From Pseudomonadota bacterium (GTDB taxonomy: Bacteria; Pseudomonadota; Gammaproteobacteria; Steroidobacterales; Steroidobacteraceae), in NCBI GenBank assembly GCA_947454665.1, contig CANGMU010000040.1, forward strand, positions 1 through 13,826: a stretch of 13,826 bases of DNA, read 5' to 3'. Below the pieces are notes generated by a model, which saw only the letters and a program-made list of their open reading frames with translations, did not search any database and was not told the DNA's origin. Positions 7,878-13,826 of this stretch are shown piece after piece. A program made the translations under genes and the position numbers. Positions within the stretch are counted from its first letter, which is position 1; every line of letters begins with the position of its first letter.

Positions 7878-8987
7878 GTGTATACGACCTGCCCGCGTTG
7901 CGAGACCCAACTCACCGTCACCGTGGCGGGCTTGCGCAGTGGTCAGGGATTTGTCCGCTGCAGCCGCTGCGGGGATGTGTTCAACGCGCTGCTGGAACTG
8001 GCTGAAGACGGCGACACGACGGAGCAGGCCAACGCCACAGGATCTCGTCCTGCGCTGAAGCAGCCTGAGCCGATCGAAGTGCCGGAAAGCGAACATGTGA
8101 ACACCGGCACCTTCCACACCATCGTGCTGGAAGGCGACGCCGTCCTGCAAACCGAAGAGGTCGTGCCGGAAACCGAACTGGACGCGCAGATCAAGGCCAT
8201 CACGGGCCATATCGACTCCAGGCCTGACCTGGACACGGTGGAGGCCCCGACCTTCGAGCTGGACGAGGGCGAGCTGGACAAGCTGGAACTCGAGCATGCG
8301 ACGGGCCCGCTGACGCGCCATGTCGGGCAAGCCGAAGCCGTCGAAGCAGCGCCTGCGCCGGAAGTCACGACGCCCGAACCCGTCACGGCGCCTGCCGAAC
8401 GCCAGACACCGATCGAGACCGAGCAGGACGCTGCGGCGCTGCTCGGCGCCAGCGACACGACTGGGGCGCCTCGTCGCAGCTGGCCCTGGAAATTGCTGGG
8501 GCTCGTGATCCTGCTGGGCGTCCTCGTCATGCTGGTGCACGTCTTCAGGCTGCCGCTTCTCGAGCAGGCCTGGGCGACGAAGCCGCTCACGGCGGCCTAT
8601 GCCCTGCTGCACCACCCTTTGCAGCCGCGCTGGGACCTCTCCGCCTATGAAGCACGCCAGCTCGGCGCCGAGGCAGCGGACGGCACACCGCCCCGGATCA
8701 CCGTCCGCGCCAGCATCCACAACCACGCCCTGAAGGCCCAACCGGCCCCCTTGTTGCGCGTGGCCCTGCAGGACCGCTTCGGGCTCCAGCTGACGACGCG
8801 GGTCGTGGCCCCGGAAGAATATCTTCGTGATGGCAGTTCGACGGAAATGGGCCCGGACCAGCGACGCGACGTGAGCTTCACGCTGCCAGACCCCGGGCAG
8901 GGCGCCGTCGGTTTCGAGATCGATGCCTGCCTGCGTGACGCGGCAGGCGCCCTGCGCTGCAGCAGCGATCCGCAGACTCCGCGCTGA
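7878..8987 (+). CDS. Zinc-ribbon (MJ0042-type) and DUF3426 membrane protein, 369 aa
   Basis: The N-terminus MYTTCPRCETQLTV holds a four-cysteine zinc ribbon with CPRC at 5-8 and CSRC at 28-31, the MJ0042-type finger. A long, low-complexity acidic region rich in Glu, Pro, Thr and Ala (about 40-195) looks disordered. One membrane segment follows (about 204-222, KLLGLVILLGVLVMLVHVF), then a globular DUF3426 domain (about 235-360) with the conserved RASIHNHA stretch and two more cysteines (351, 361). The predicted topology puts the zinc ribbon in the cytoplasm and DUF3426 in the periplasm. Function is unknown. The GTG start has GAGGA 7 bases upstream, overlapping the prmA stop. Placement between prmA and dusB is a recurring gammaproteobacterial arrangement, which is why I trust it as a real gene. 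Confidence 0.9.
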   Translation: MYTTCPRCETQLTVTVAGLRSGQGFVRCSRCGDVFNALLELAEDGDTTEQANATGSRPALKQPEPIEVPESEHVNTGTFHTIVLEGDAVLQTEEVVPETELDAQIKAITGHIDSRPDLDTVEAPTFELDEGELDKLELEHATGPLTRHVGQAEAVEAAPAPEVTTPEPVTAPAERQTPIETEQDAAALLGASDTTGAPRRSWPWKLLGLVILLGVLVMLVHVFRLPLLEQAWATKPLTAAYALLHHPLQPRWDLSAYEARQLGAEAADGTPPRITVRASIHNHALKAQPAPLLRVALQDRFGLQLTTRVVAPEEYLRDGSSTEMGPDQRRDVSFTLPDPGQGAVGFEIDACLRDAAGALRCSSDPQTPR

Positions 8988-9003
8988 TTTCTCTGGCCCG
9001 CCT

Positions 9004-9999
9004 GTGATCCGAATCGGCCCCTGGGAGATCCCGGCGCCCTCGGTCCTGGCACCGATGGCCGGCGTCACAGACCGACCCTTCCGCATCCTCTGTCGCCAGC
9101 TGGGCGCGGGCCTGGCCGCCTCGGAGATGCTCACGGCCGACCAGCGGCTGTGGAGCAGCACCAAGTCGCGCCAGCGCATGAACCACGAGGGCGAGCCGGA
9201 ACCCCGCGTGGTGCAACTGGCGGGCAACGACCCGGTACAGCTTGCCGACGCCGCGCGGGCCAATGTGGACCTGGGCGCGCAGATCATCGACATCAACATG
9301 GGCTGCCCGGCCAAGAAGGTCTACGGCAAGCTCTGTGGCTCGGCCCTGCTGGGGGACGAAGAGCTCGTCGCCCGACTGCTGGATGCGGTCGTGCGCGCCG
9401 TGCCGGTGCCCGTCACCGTCAAGATCCGCACCGGGGTGGACCGCCAGCACCGCAATGGCGTCGCCATCGCGCAACGTGCCGTGGCCGCCGGCGTGCAGGC
9501 GATCGCGGTGCATGGCCGCACGCGCGAGGATTTCTACGAGGGCGAAGCGGAATACGACACGATCCGCGACATCTGCACCGCGGCAGGCATCCCCGTCTTC
9601 GCGAATGGCGACATCACCTCGCCGGAGAAGGCGCGGGACGTGCTGGCGTATACCGGCGCAGACGCGGTGATGATCGGACGGGCGGCGCACGGCGCCCCAT
9701 GGATCTTCCGGGATGTCAACGCATTCCTCGCCACCGGATCGCGGCCGCCGCCGCTCTTGCGCACCCAGATCCGAGACATCATCCTTACGCACCTTGAAGC
9801 CCTGTACGCCTTCCACGGTGAAGGCTCCGGGGTACGGATCGCGCGCAAGCACATCGGCTGGTATTGCCAGCATCACACTCTGACGCGGACTTACAGGTCA
9901 TCGCTGATGGCCGCGGCAGACTCGTCGGCGCAGTTCGCGCTGGCCCGGGAATGCTTCGACGCGTGGGTCGACGATGGCGCCGGGAGTGACGGGGCCTAG
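9004..9999 (+). CDS. dusB: tRNA-dihydrouridine synthase B, 331 aa
   Basis: DusB is an FMN- and NADPH-dependent enzyme that reduces uridines in the D-loop of tRNA to dihydrouridine. The TIM-barrel motifs are clear: LAPMAGVTDRPFR (15-27), INMGCPAKKVYGKLCGSALL with the catalytic Cys101, KIRTG (140-144), VHGRTREDFYEG (169-180), FANGDI (199-204) and VMIGRAAHG (222-230). A C-terminal helical tRNA-binding domain carries RIARKHIGWYCQ (278-289). Length is close to E. coli DusB (321). I start it at GTG 9004-9006, which gives the expected MIRIGPWEIP. The in-frame ATG at 8923 would overlap the previous gene by 65 bases and add 27 unrelated residues. No clear ribosome-binding site precedes the GTG. It is followed by fis, as in E. 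coli. Confidence 0.95.
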   Translation: MIRIGPWEIPAPSVLAPMAGVTDRPFRILCRQLGAGLAASEMLTADQRLWSSTKSRQRMNHEGEPEPRVVQLAGNDPVQLADAARANVDLGAQIIDINMGCPAKKVYGKLCGSALLGDEELVARLLDAVVRAVPVPVTVKIRTGVDRQHRNGVAIAQRAVAAGVQAIAVHGRTREDFYEGEAEYDTIRDICTAAGIPVFANGDITSPEKARDVLAYTGADAVMIGRAAHGAPWIFRDVNAFLATGSRPPPLLRTQIRDIILTHLEALYAFHGEGSGVRIARKHIGWYCQHHTLTRTYRSSLMAAADSSAQFALARECFDAWVDDGAGSDGA

Positions 10000-10020
10000 G
10001 GAGCGGGAGTCCACGATCTG

Positions 10021-10341
10021 ATGGTGGCGAAGAAACAGAACGGCGCGCGCAAGACGGCCGCGAAACCCCGGATGGCAGCACCGGAATTCAACACGAACGT
10101 CCGCCACGGATCGGTACCGTTGCGCAGCCACGCCGAACAGGCGCTGGGTGACTACTTCGCGAGTCTGAACGGACATCGCCCGGCGCAGCTTTACGACATG
10201 GTCCTGCGGGAAATCGAAGAACCCCTGTTCCGTGCCGTGCTCGACTACGCCAGCGGCAACCAGAGCCAGGCCGCCGTGATCCTCGGCATCAACCGCGGCA
10301 CGCTCCGCAAGAAACTGCGTCAGTTCGGCCTGTCGGCCTGA
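10021..10341 (+). CDS. fis: DNA-binding protein Fis, 106 aa
   Basis: Fis is a small dimeric nucleoid protein that bends DNA and adjusts transcription of rRNA, tRNA and growth genes. The family core runs from PLRSHAEQALGDYFASLNG (33-51) through LYDMVLREIEEPLFRAVLDYASGN. The C-terminal helix-turn-helix GNQSQAAVILGINRGTLRKKL (79-99) is nearly identical to the E. coli region. The N-terminus is unusual: MVAKKQNGARKTAAKPRM is strongly basic and makes the protein about 8 residues longer than E. coli Fis (98). ATG 10021 has GGGAG 11 bases upstream, a rather long spacer. An ATG at 10072 would give 89 residues but has no ribosome-binding site. Its place directly after dusB supports the identity. Confidence 0.96.
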   Translation: MVAKKQNGARKTAAKPRMAAPEFNTNVRHGSVPLRSHAEQALGDYFASLNGHRPAQLYDMVLREIEEPLFRAVLDYASGNQSQAAVILGINRGTLRKKLRQFGLSA

Positions 10342-10359
10342 CGCGGGAGTCCCGACGAC

Positions 10360-11928
10360 ATGACCCAGATCCAGCCCTTGCGCCGCGCGCTGCTGTCCGT
10401 TTCGGACAAGGCCGGCGTGCTCGAACTCGCCCGTGCGCTGCATGCTCGTGGCATCGAACTGCTCTCCACCGGCGGCACCGCGAAGCTGCTCGCCGAGGCC
10501 GGCCTGCCCGTGAAAGAGGTCGCGTCGCATACCGGCTTCCCGGAGATCATGGACGGCCGCGTGAAGACGCTGCATCCGAAGATCCACGGTGGCCTGCTGG
10601 GTCGCCGCGGCACCGATGAAGGCGTGATGGCCGAACATGGCATCGCGCCGATCGACCTGCTGGTCGTGAACCTCTATCCCTTCGCGCAGACGATCGCCAA
10701 GCCCGGCTGCAGCTATGACGATGCGATCGAGAACATCGACATTGGCGGCCCGGCCATGCTGCGCGGTGCGGCGAAGAACCACGACTCGGTCGCCGTCGTC
10801 GTCGACCCCGCCGATTACGCGCCGCTGCTCGACGAGCTGGCCGCGCAGGGTGGCACCAGCTTCGCGCTGCGCCAGCGCCTCGCAGCCAAGGCCTATGCGC
10901 ACACGGCCGGCTATGACGCGATCGTCGCCGATTACCTGCAACGCCAGGTCGGCGCGCAGGCCGAGGTCTTCCCCACCACGCTGACACTGCAGCTCGACCG
11001 CGTGTCGACCCTGCGCTATGGCGAGAACCCGCACCAGCGCGGCGCCTTCTATCGCCGCCGCGACACGCAGGGCGCGAGCATCGCCAGCGCGCGCGTCGTG
11101 CAGGGCAAGGAACTCTCCTTCAACAACATCGCCGACGCGGACACCGCGCTGGAATGCGTGCGCCAGTTCGATGCGCCGGCCTGCGTAATCGTGAAGCACG
11201 CGAACCCCTGCGGTGTCGCCGTCGCAGCGTCGCTGGGCGCGGCCTATGACGCCGCGTATCGCACGGATCCGACCTCGGCCTTCGGCGGCATCATCGCCTT
11301 CAACGGGGCCGTGGACGCCCCGACCGTGCAGCGCATCCTGGCGCAGCAGTTCGTCGAGGTGCTCGTCGCGCCAGCCCTGCTGCCCGGCGCGGCTGAAGCA
11401 CTTGCCACGAAGCCGAACGTCCGCGTGCTGCTGACGGGCGATCTCGCCCGCGCGGCCGGCGCGGCGCTGGAATACCGCAGCGTCGGCGGCGGCCTGCTGG
11501 TGCAGGACGCCGATTACGGCATGGTGCAACTGGCCGACATGCGATGCGTGACATCGCGCCAGCCCACGGCCGAGGAACTGCGCGATCTCGCCTTCGCCTG
11601 GCGCGTAGCGAAGTACGTGAAGTCCAATGCCATCGTCTTCGTGAAGGACGAAGCCACTGTGGGCGTCGGCGCCGGCCAGATGAGCCGCGTCTATTCCAGC
11701 CGTATCGCTGCCATCAAGGCAGAGGATGCCGGCCTTGCTGTGAAGGGCGGCGTGATGGCCTCGGATGCATTCTTCCCCTTCCGCGACGGCATCGACGTCG
11801 CCGCGGCAAACGGTGTGACGGCCGTGATCCAGCCGGGTGGTTCGATGCGCGACGACGAAGTGATCGGCGCCGCGAACGAGCACGGCCTCGCGATGCTGTT
11901 CACCGGCATGCGCCACTTCCGCCATTGA
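10360..11928 (+). CDS. purH: Bifunctional AICAR formyltransferase / IMP cyclohydrolase PurH, 522 aa
   Basis: PurH catalyses the last two steps of de novo purine synthesis, AICAR to FAICAR with formyl-tetrahydrofolate and then ring closure to IMP. The IMP cyclohydrolase domain (about 1-195) shows LLSVSDKAG (11-19), STGGTAKLL (36-44), FPEIMDGRVKTLHPKIHGGLL (60-80) and LVVNLYPF (101-108). The formyltransferase domain (about 200-522) shows LRYGENPHQRGAFY (218-231), the catalytic Lys279-His280 in VKHANPCG, and DPTSAFGG (303-310). Length is typical (E. coli 529). The ATG has GGGAG 10 bases upstream. It is 18 bases after fis and 17 before purD, so purHD is the tail of the long cluster. Confidence 0.98.
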   Translation: MTQIQPLRRALLSVSDKAGVLELARALHARGIELLSTGGTAKLLAEAGLPVKEVASHTGFPEIMDGRVKTLHPKIHGGLLGRRGTDEGVMAEHGIAPIDLLVVNLYPFAQTIAKPGCSYDDAIENIDIGGPAMLRGAAKNHDSVAVVVDPADYAPLLDELAAQGGTSFALRQRLAAKAYAHTAGYDAIVADYLQRQVGAQAEVFPTTLTLQLDRVSTLRYGENPHQRGAFYRRRDTQGASIASARVVQGKELSFNNIADADTALECVRQFDAPACVIVKHANPCGVAVAASLGAAYDAAYRTDPTSAFGGIIAFNGAVDAPTVQRILAQQFVEVLVAPALLPGAAEALATKPNVRVLLTGDLARAAGAALEYRSVGGGLLVQDADYGMVQLADMRCVTSRQPTAEELRDLAFAWRVAKYVKSNAIVFVKDEATVGVGAGQMSRVYSSRIAAIKAEDAGLAVKGGVMASDAFFPFRDGIDVAAANGVTAVIQPGGSMRDDEVIGAANEHGLAMLFTGMRHFRH

Positions 11929-11945
11929 TCCCCGAAGGTAAGCGC

Positions 11946-13235
11946 ATGAAGGTCCTGATCATCGGCAGCGGCGGACGTGAACACGCGCTCGCCTGGAAAT
12001 GCGCTGCCTCGCCGCGCGTCTCGGAAGTGATCGTGGCCCCGGGCAATGCCGGCACGGCCACCGAAGCGCGCGTGCGCAATGTCGCCGTCGCGGCGGACGA
12101 CCTCGAGGGTCTCGCCTCGTTGGCCGAGCGCGAAGGTGTGGCGCTGACCATCGTCGGCCCCGAAGTGCCGCTGGTGCTGGGCATCACGGACCTGTTCCAG
12201 TCGCGCGGCCTGGCCTGCTTCGGCCCCTCGAAGGCCGCCGCACAGCTCGAAGGCTCGAAGGCCTTCACCAAGGAATTCCTCGCGCGGCACGGCATCCCGA
12301 CTGCGGGCTACCGTACCTTCAACCGCGACAGCTTCGACAAGGCCTGGCTCGCTGCGCAGCGCGCGCCCATCGTCGTGAAGGCCAGTGGCCTCGCCGCGGG
12401 CAAGGGCGTGATCATCGCGCAGACCGCCGATGAGGCCGTCGAAGCTGCCGAATCCATGCTGTTCTCCGGCCGCTTCGGCGACTCGGGCGCGGAAGTCGTC
12501 ATCGAGGAATTCCTCGAGGGCGAGGAAGCCAGCTTCATCGTGATGTGCGACGGCAAGCACGTCGTGCCCATGGCCACGTCGCAGGACCACAAGCGCATCG
12601 GCGATGGCGACACGGGCCCGAACACGGGTGGCATGGGCGCTTATTCGCCCGCGCCGGTGGTCACGCCGGACGTGCATGTGCGCGTGATGAAGACCGTGAT
12701 CGAACCGACCGTTGCGGGACTTGCCGCCGATGGCATGCCCTTCGTCGGCTTCCTGTACGCGGGCCTCATGATCGCGGCCGACGGCTCGCCGAAGGTCATC
12801 GAATACAACGTGCGCTTCGGCGACCCCGAGACGCAGCCGATCCTGTCGCGCCTGCGTTCGGACCTCACGGTGCTCTGCGAGGCCGCGTTGGCCGGCAAGC
12901 TCGACAGCGTGCAGGCCGACTGGGATCCGCGCGCCGCGCTGGGCGTCGTGATCGCCGCCGGCGGCTATCCGGATGAGGTGCGCAAGGGCGATGCGATCAG
13001 CGGCCTCGATGCGGCGGCGGCGCTGCCGGGCAAGGTCTTCCATGCCGGCACCGCACTGAAGGACGGCCAGGTCATCACGAGCGGTGGCCGCGTGCTCTGC
13101 GCCGTGGGCCTCGGCGAGACGGTGCGCGCGGCCCAGTCCCAGGCCTATGCGCTGGTCGATGCCATCGGCTTCACGGGCCTGCAGGCGCGACGCGACATCG
13201 GCTATCGCGCCATCGCGCGCGAGGAGCGCGCGTAG
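11946..13235 (+). CDS. purD: Phosphoribosylamine--glycine ligase (GAR synthetase) PurD, 429 aa
   Basis: PurD joins phosphoribosylamine and glycine with ATP, the second step of purine synthesis. The protein begins MKVLIIGSGGREHALAWKCA, the family N-terminus. The ATP-grasp landmarks are FGPSKAAAQLEGSKAFTKEF (92-111), KASGLAAGKGV (145-155), SQDHKRIGDGDTGPNTGGMGAY (212-233) and the metal-binding IEYNVRFGDPETQ (285-297). It has the usual length (E. coli 429) and an intact C-terminal domain. ATG 11946 is preceded by AAGG about 7 bases upstream. Longer in-frame starts would lie inside purH and are rejected. PurD and PurH act at separate steps but are commonly paired as purHD, as here. Confidence 0.98.
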   Translation: MKVLIIGSGGREHALAWKCAASPRVSEVIVAPGNAGTATEARVRNVAVAADDLEGLASLAEREGVALTIVGPEVPLVLGITDLFQSRGLACFGPSKAAAQLEGSKAFTKEFLARHGIPTAGYRTFNRDSFDKAWLAAQRAPIVVKASGLAAGKGVIIAQTADEAVEAAESMLFSGRFGDSGAEVVIEEFLEGEEASFIVMCDGKHVVPMATSQDHKRIGDGDTGPNTGGMGAYSPAPVVTPDVHVRVMKTVIEPTVAGLAADGMPFVGFLYAGLMIAADGSPKVIEYNVRFGDPETQPILSRLRSDLTVLCEAALAGKLDSVQADWDPRAALGVVIAAGGYPDEVRKGDAISGLDAAAALPGKVFHAGTALKDGQVITSGGRVLCAVGLGETVRAAQSQAYALVDAIGFTGLQARRDIGYRAIAREERA

Positions 13236-13357
13236 CCGCCCCGGCCCGCACGCTCCCGCACCTGTCGCCCGCGAAACTCGCGCGGCTGCGACAGCTCTTC
13301 CGCGTCGTCCGCTTCATCAGCCCCGCGCTGGCTTCTCGCCTCGCGCTAGACTTCTTC

Positions 13358-13826
13358 ATGCGCCCGTCGCGGCGCCAGCTCGATGACGTAGACGCGCCCA
13401 CGCTCGCCGCCGCACGCCTGCGCCGACTCGACTTCGAAGGCCGCGCGCTGCAGCTTTACGAATGGGGGCCGGATGCGGCCGCTGCGCCCCGCAGCGTCTT
13501 GCTGCTGCACGGCTGGGGCTCGCATGCGCCGCGCTGGACGAGCTTCATCGAAGGCATCGTCGCGCGCGGCTGGCGCGCCGTCGCCTTCGATGCACCGGCG
13601 CACGGCCGATCGGAAGGCTCGCGTTCCTCGCTGTGGCAGTTCCGTGGCGCGCTGGATCGGGTGATCGAGGAGGCAGGCCCTTTCGATGCCATCGTCGCGC
13701 ACTCGCTGGGTGCCCTCGCGCTCACGCAGCGACTGGGGGAAGTCGTGAGCCCCGCGCCCCGCGCCGCGGTGCTCGCCAGCCTGCCGCCGGACCTGGGCTA
13801 TCTGCTGGACTCCTTCCTGCAGCTCC
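13358..13826 (+). CDS. Alpha/beta-hydrolase fold protein, N-terminal part (runs off right edge)
   Basis: From ATG 13358 the frame reads MRPSRRQLDDVDAPTLAAAR and is open to the window end (156 residues). The hydrolase signature is visible: VLLLHGWGS (47-55) as the oxyanion-hole strand-turn, AFDAPAHGRSEG (76-87), and a nucleophile elbow AHSLG with Ser116, where Ala114 replaces the first Gly of GxSxG. The acid and His of the triad lie beyond the window. The substrate is unknown. The start is uncertain: the same frame is open upstream through 13232 and encodes plausible family sequence (LSPAKLARLRQLFRVVRFISPALASRLALDFF), yet holds no ATG, GTG or TTG between purD and 13358. ATG 13358 has no ribosome-binding site. 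I report it as the first standard start, but the true protein may begin up to about 40 residues earlier. Confidence 0.78.
   Translation, partial: MRPSRRQLDDVDAPTLAAARLRRLDFEGRALQLYEWGPDAAAAPRSVLLLHGWGSHAPRWTSFIEGIVARGWRAVAFDAPAHGRSEGSRSSLWQFRGALDRVIEEAGPFDAIVAHSLGALALTQRLGEVVSPAPRAAVLASLPPDLGYLLDSFLQL

Noticed and set aside
8923..9006. ATG at 8923 as dusB start
   Set aside because: It would overlap the DUF3426 gene by 65 bases and add 27 residues that do not resemble DusB.
9898..11925. Long minus-strand open frame (675 codons) opposite dusB, fis and purH
   Set aside because: It spans three real genes and their gaps on the opposite strand, shows no domain I recognise, and follows from the high third-position GC. 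The same applies to minus frames at 5448-6944, 7797-9314 and 11691-13043.

Overview
The window is a GC-rich stretch of ordinary bacterial chromosome. Gene content and order (dsbD, a TlpA-like thioredoxin, accB, accC, prmA, a zinc-ribbon/DUF3426 protein, dusB, fis, purH, purD) are typical of Gammaproteobacteria. The fis gene directly after dusB is a gammaproteobacterial hallmark. GC content, the CIRCE-controlled groESL operon and the dsbD-tlpA pairing point loosely towards the Xanthomonadales/Nevskiales side of the class; that placement is inference, not a phylogenetic result. I found no RNA genes, mobile elements, phage genes or CRISPR arrays.

Layout. Bases 1-2290, minus strand: the groES-groEL operon is read leftward from a sigma70-like promoter with a CIRCE (HrcA operator) next to the predicted transcription start. 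It ends in a strong intrinsic hairpin terminator, and the start of a small DUF3297-family gene follows almost at once and runs off the left edge. Bases 2157-2367 are the shared control region between groES and the divergent dsbD. Bases 2368-4940, plus strand: dsbD and a TlpA/ResA-like thiol-disulfide protein overlap by ATGA and probably form a periplasmic disulfide-reduction relay. Bases 4941-5153: a non-coding leader with two small hairpins. Bases 5154-13235, plus strand: eight genes (accB, accC, prmA, DUF3426, dusB, fis, purH, purD) separated by only 8-21 bp and probably co-transcribed. At the right edge an alpha/beta-hydrolase gene begins and is cut by the window; its start codon is unclear.

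How the genes work together: GroES/GroEL is the folding chamber. DsbD and TlpA move electrons from cytosolic thioredoxin to periplasmic thiols. AccB/AccC start malonyl-CoA synthesis. PrmA and DusB modify ribosomal protein L11 and tRNA. Fis is a growth-phase nucleoid protein. PurH and PurD are purine-synthesis enzymes. The 8 kb plus-strand cluster therefore ties lipid precursor supply, translation and nucleotide supply to one transcriptional direction, as expected for growth-related genes.

I see no undescribed system. The points most worth a second look are regulatory: the CIRCE operator in a region shared with dsbD, the DUF3297 gene placed directly behind the groEL terminator with no room for its own promoter, the structured leader before accB, and the missing start codon of the terminal hydrolase.
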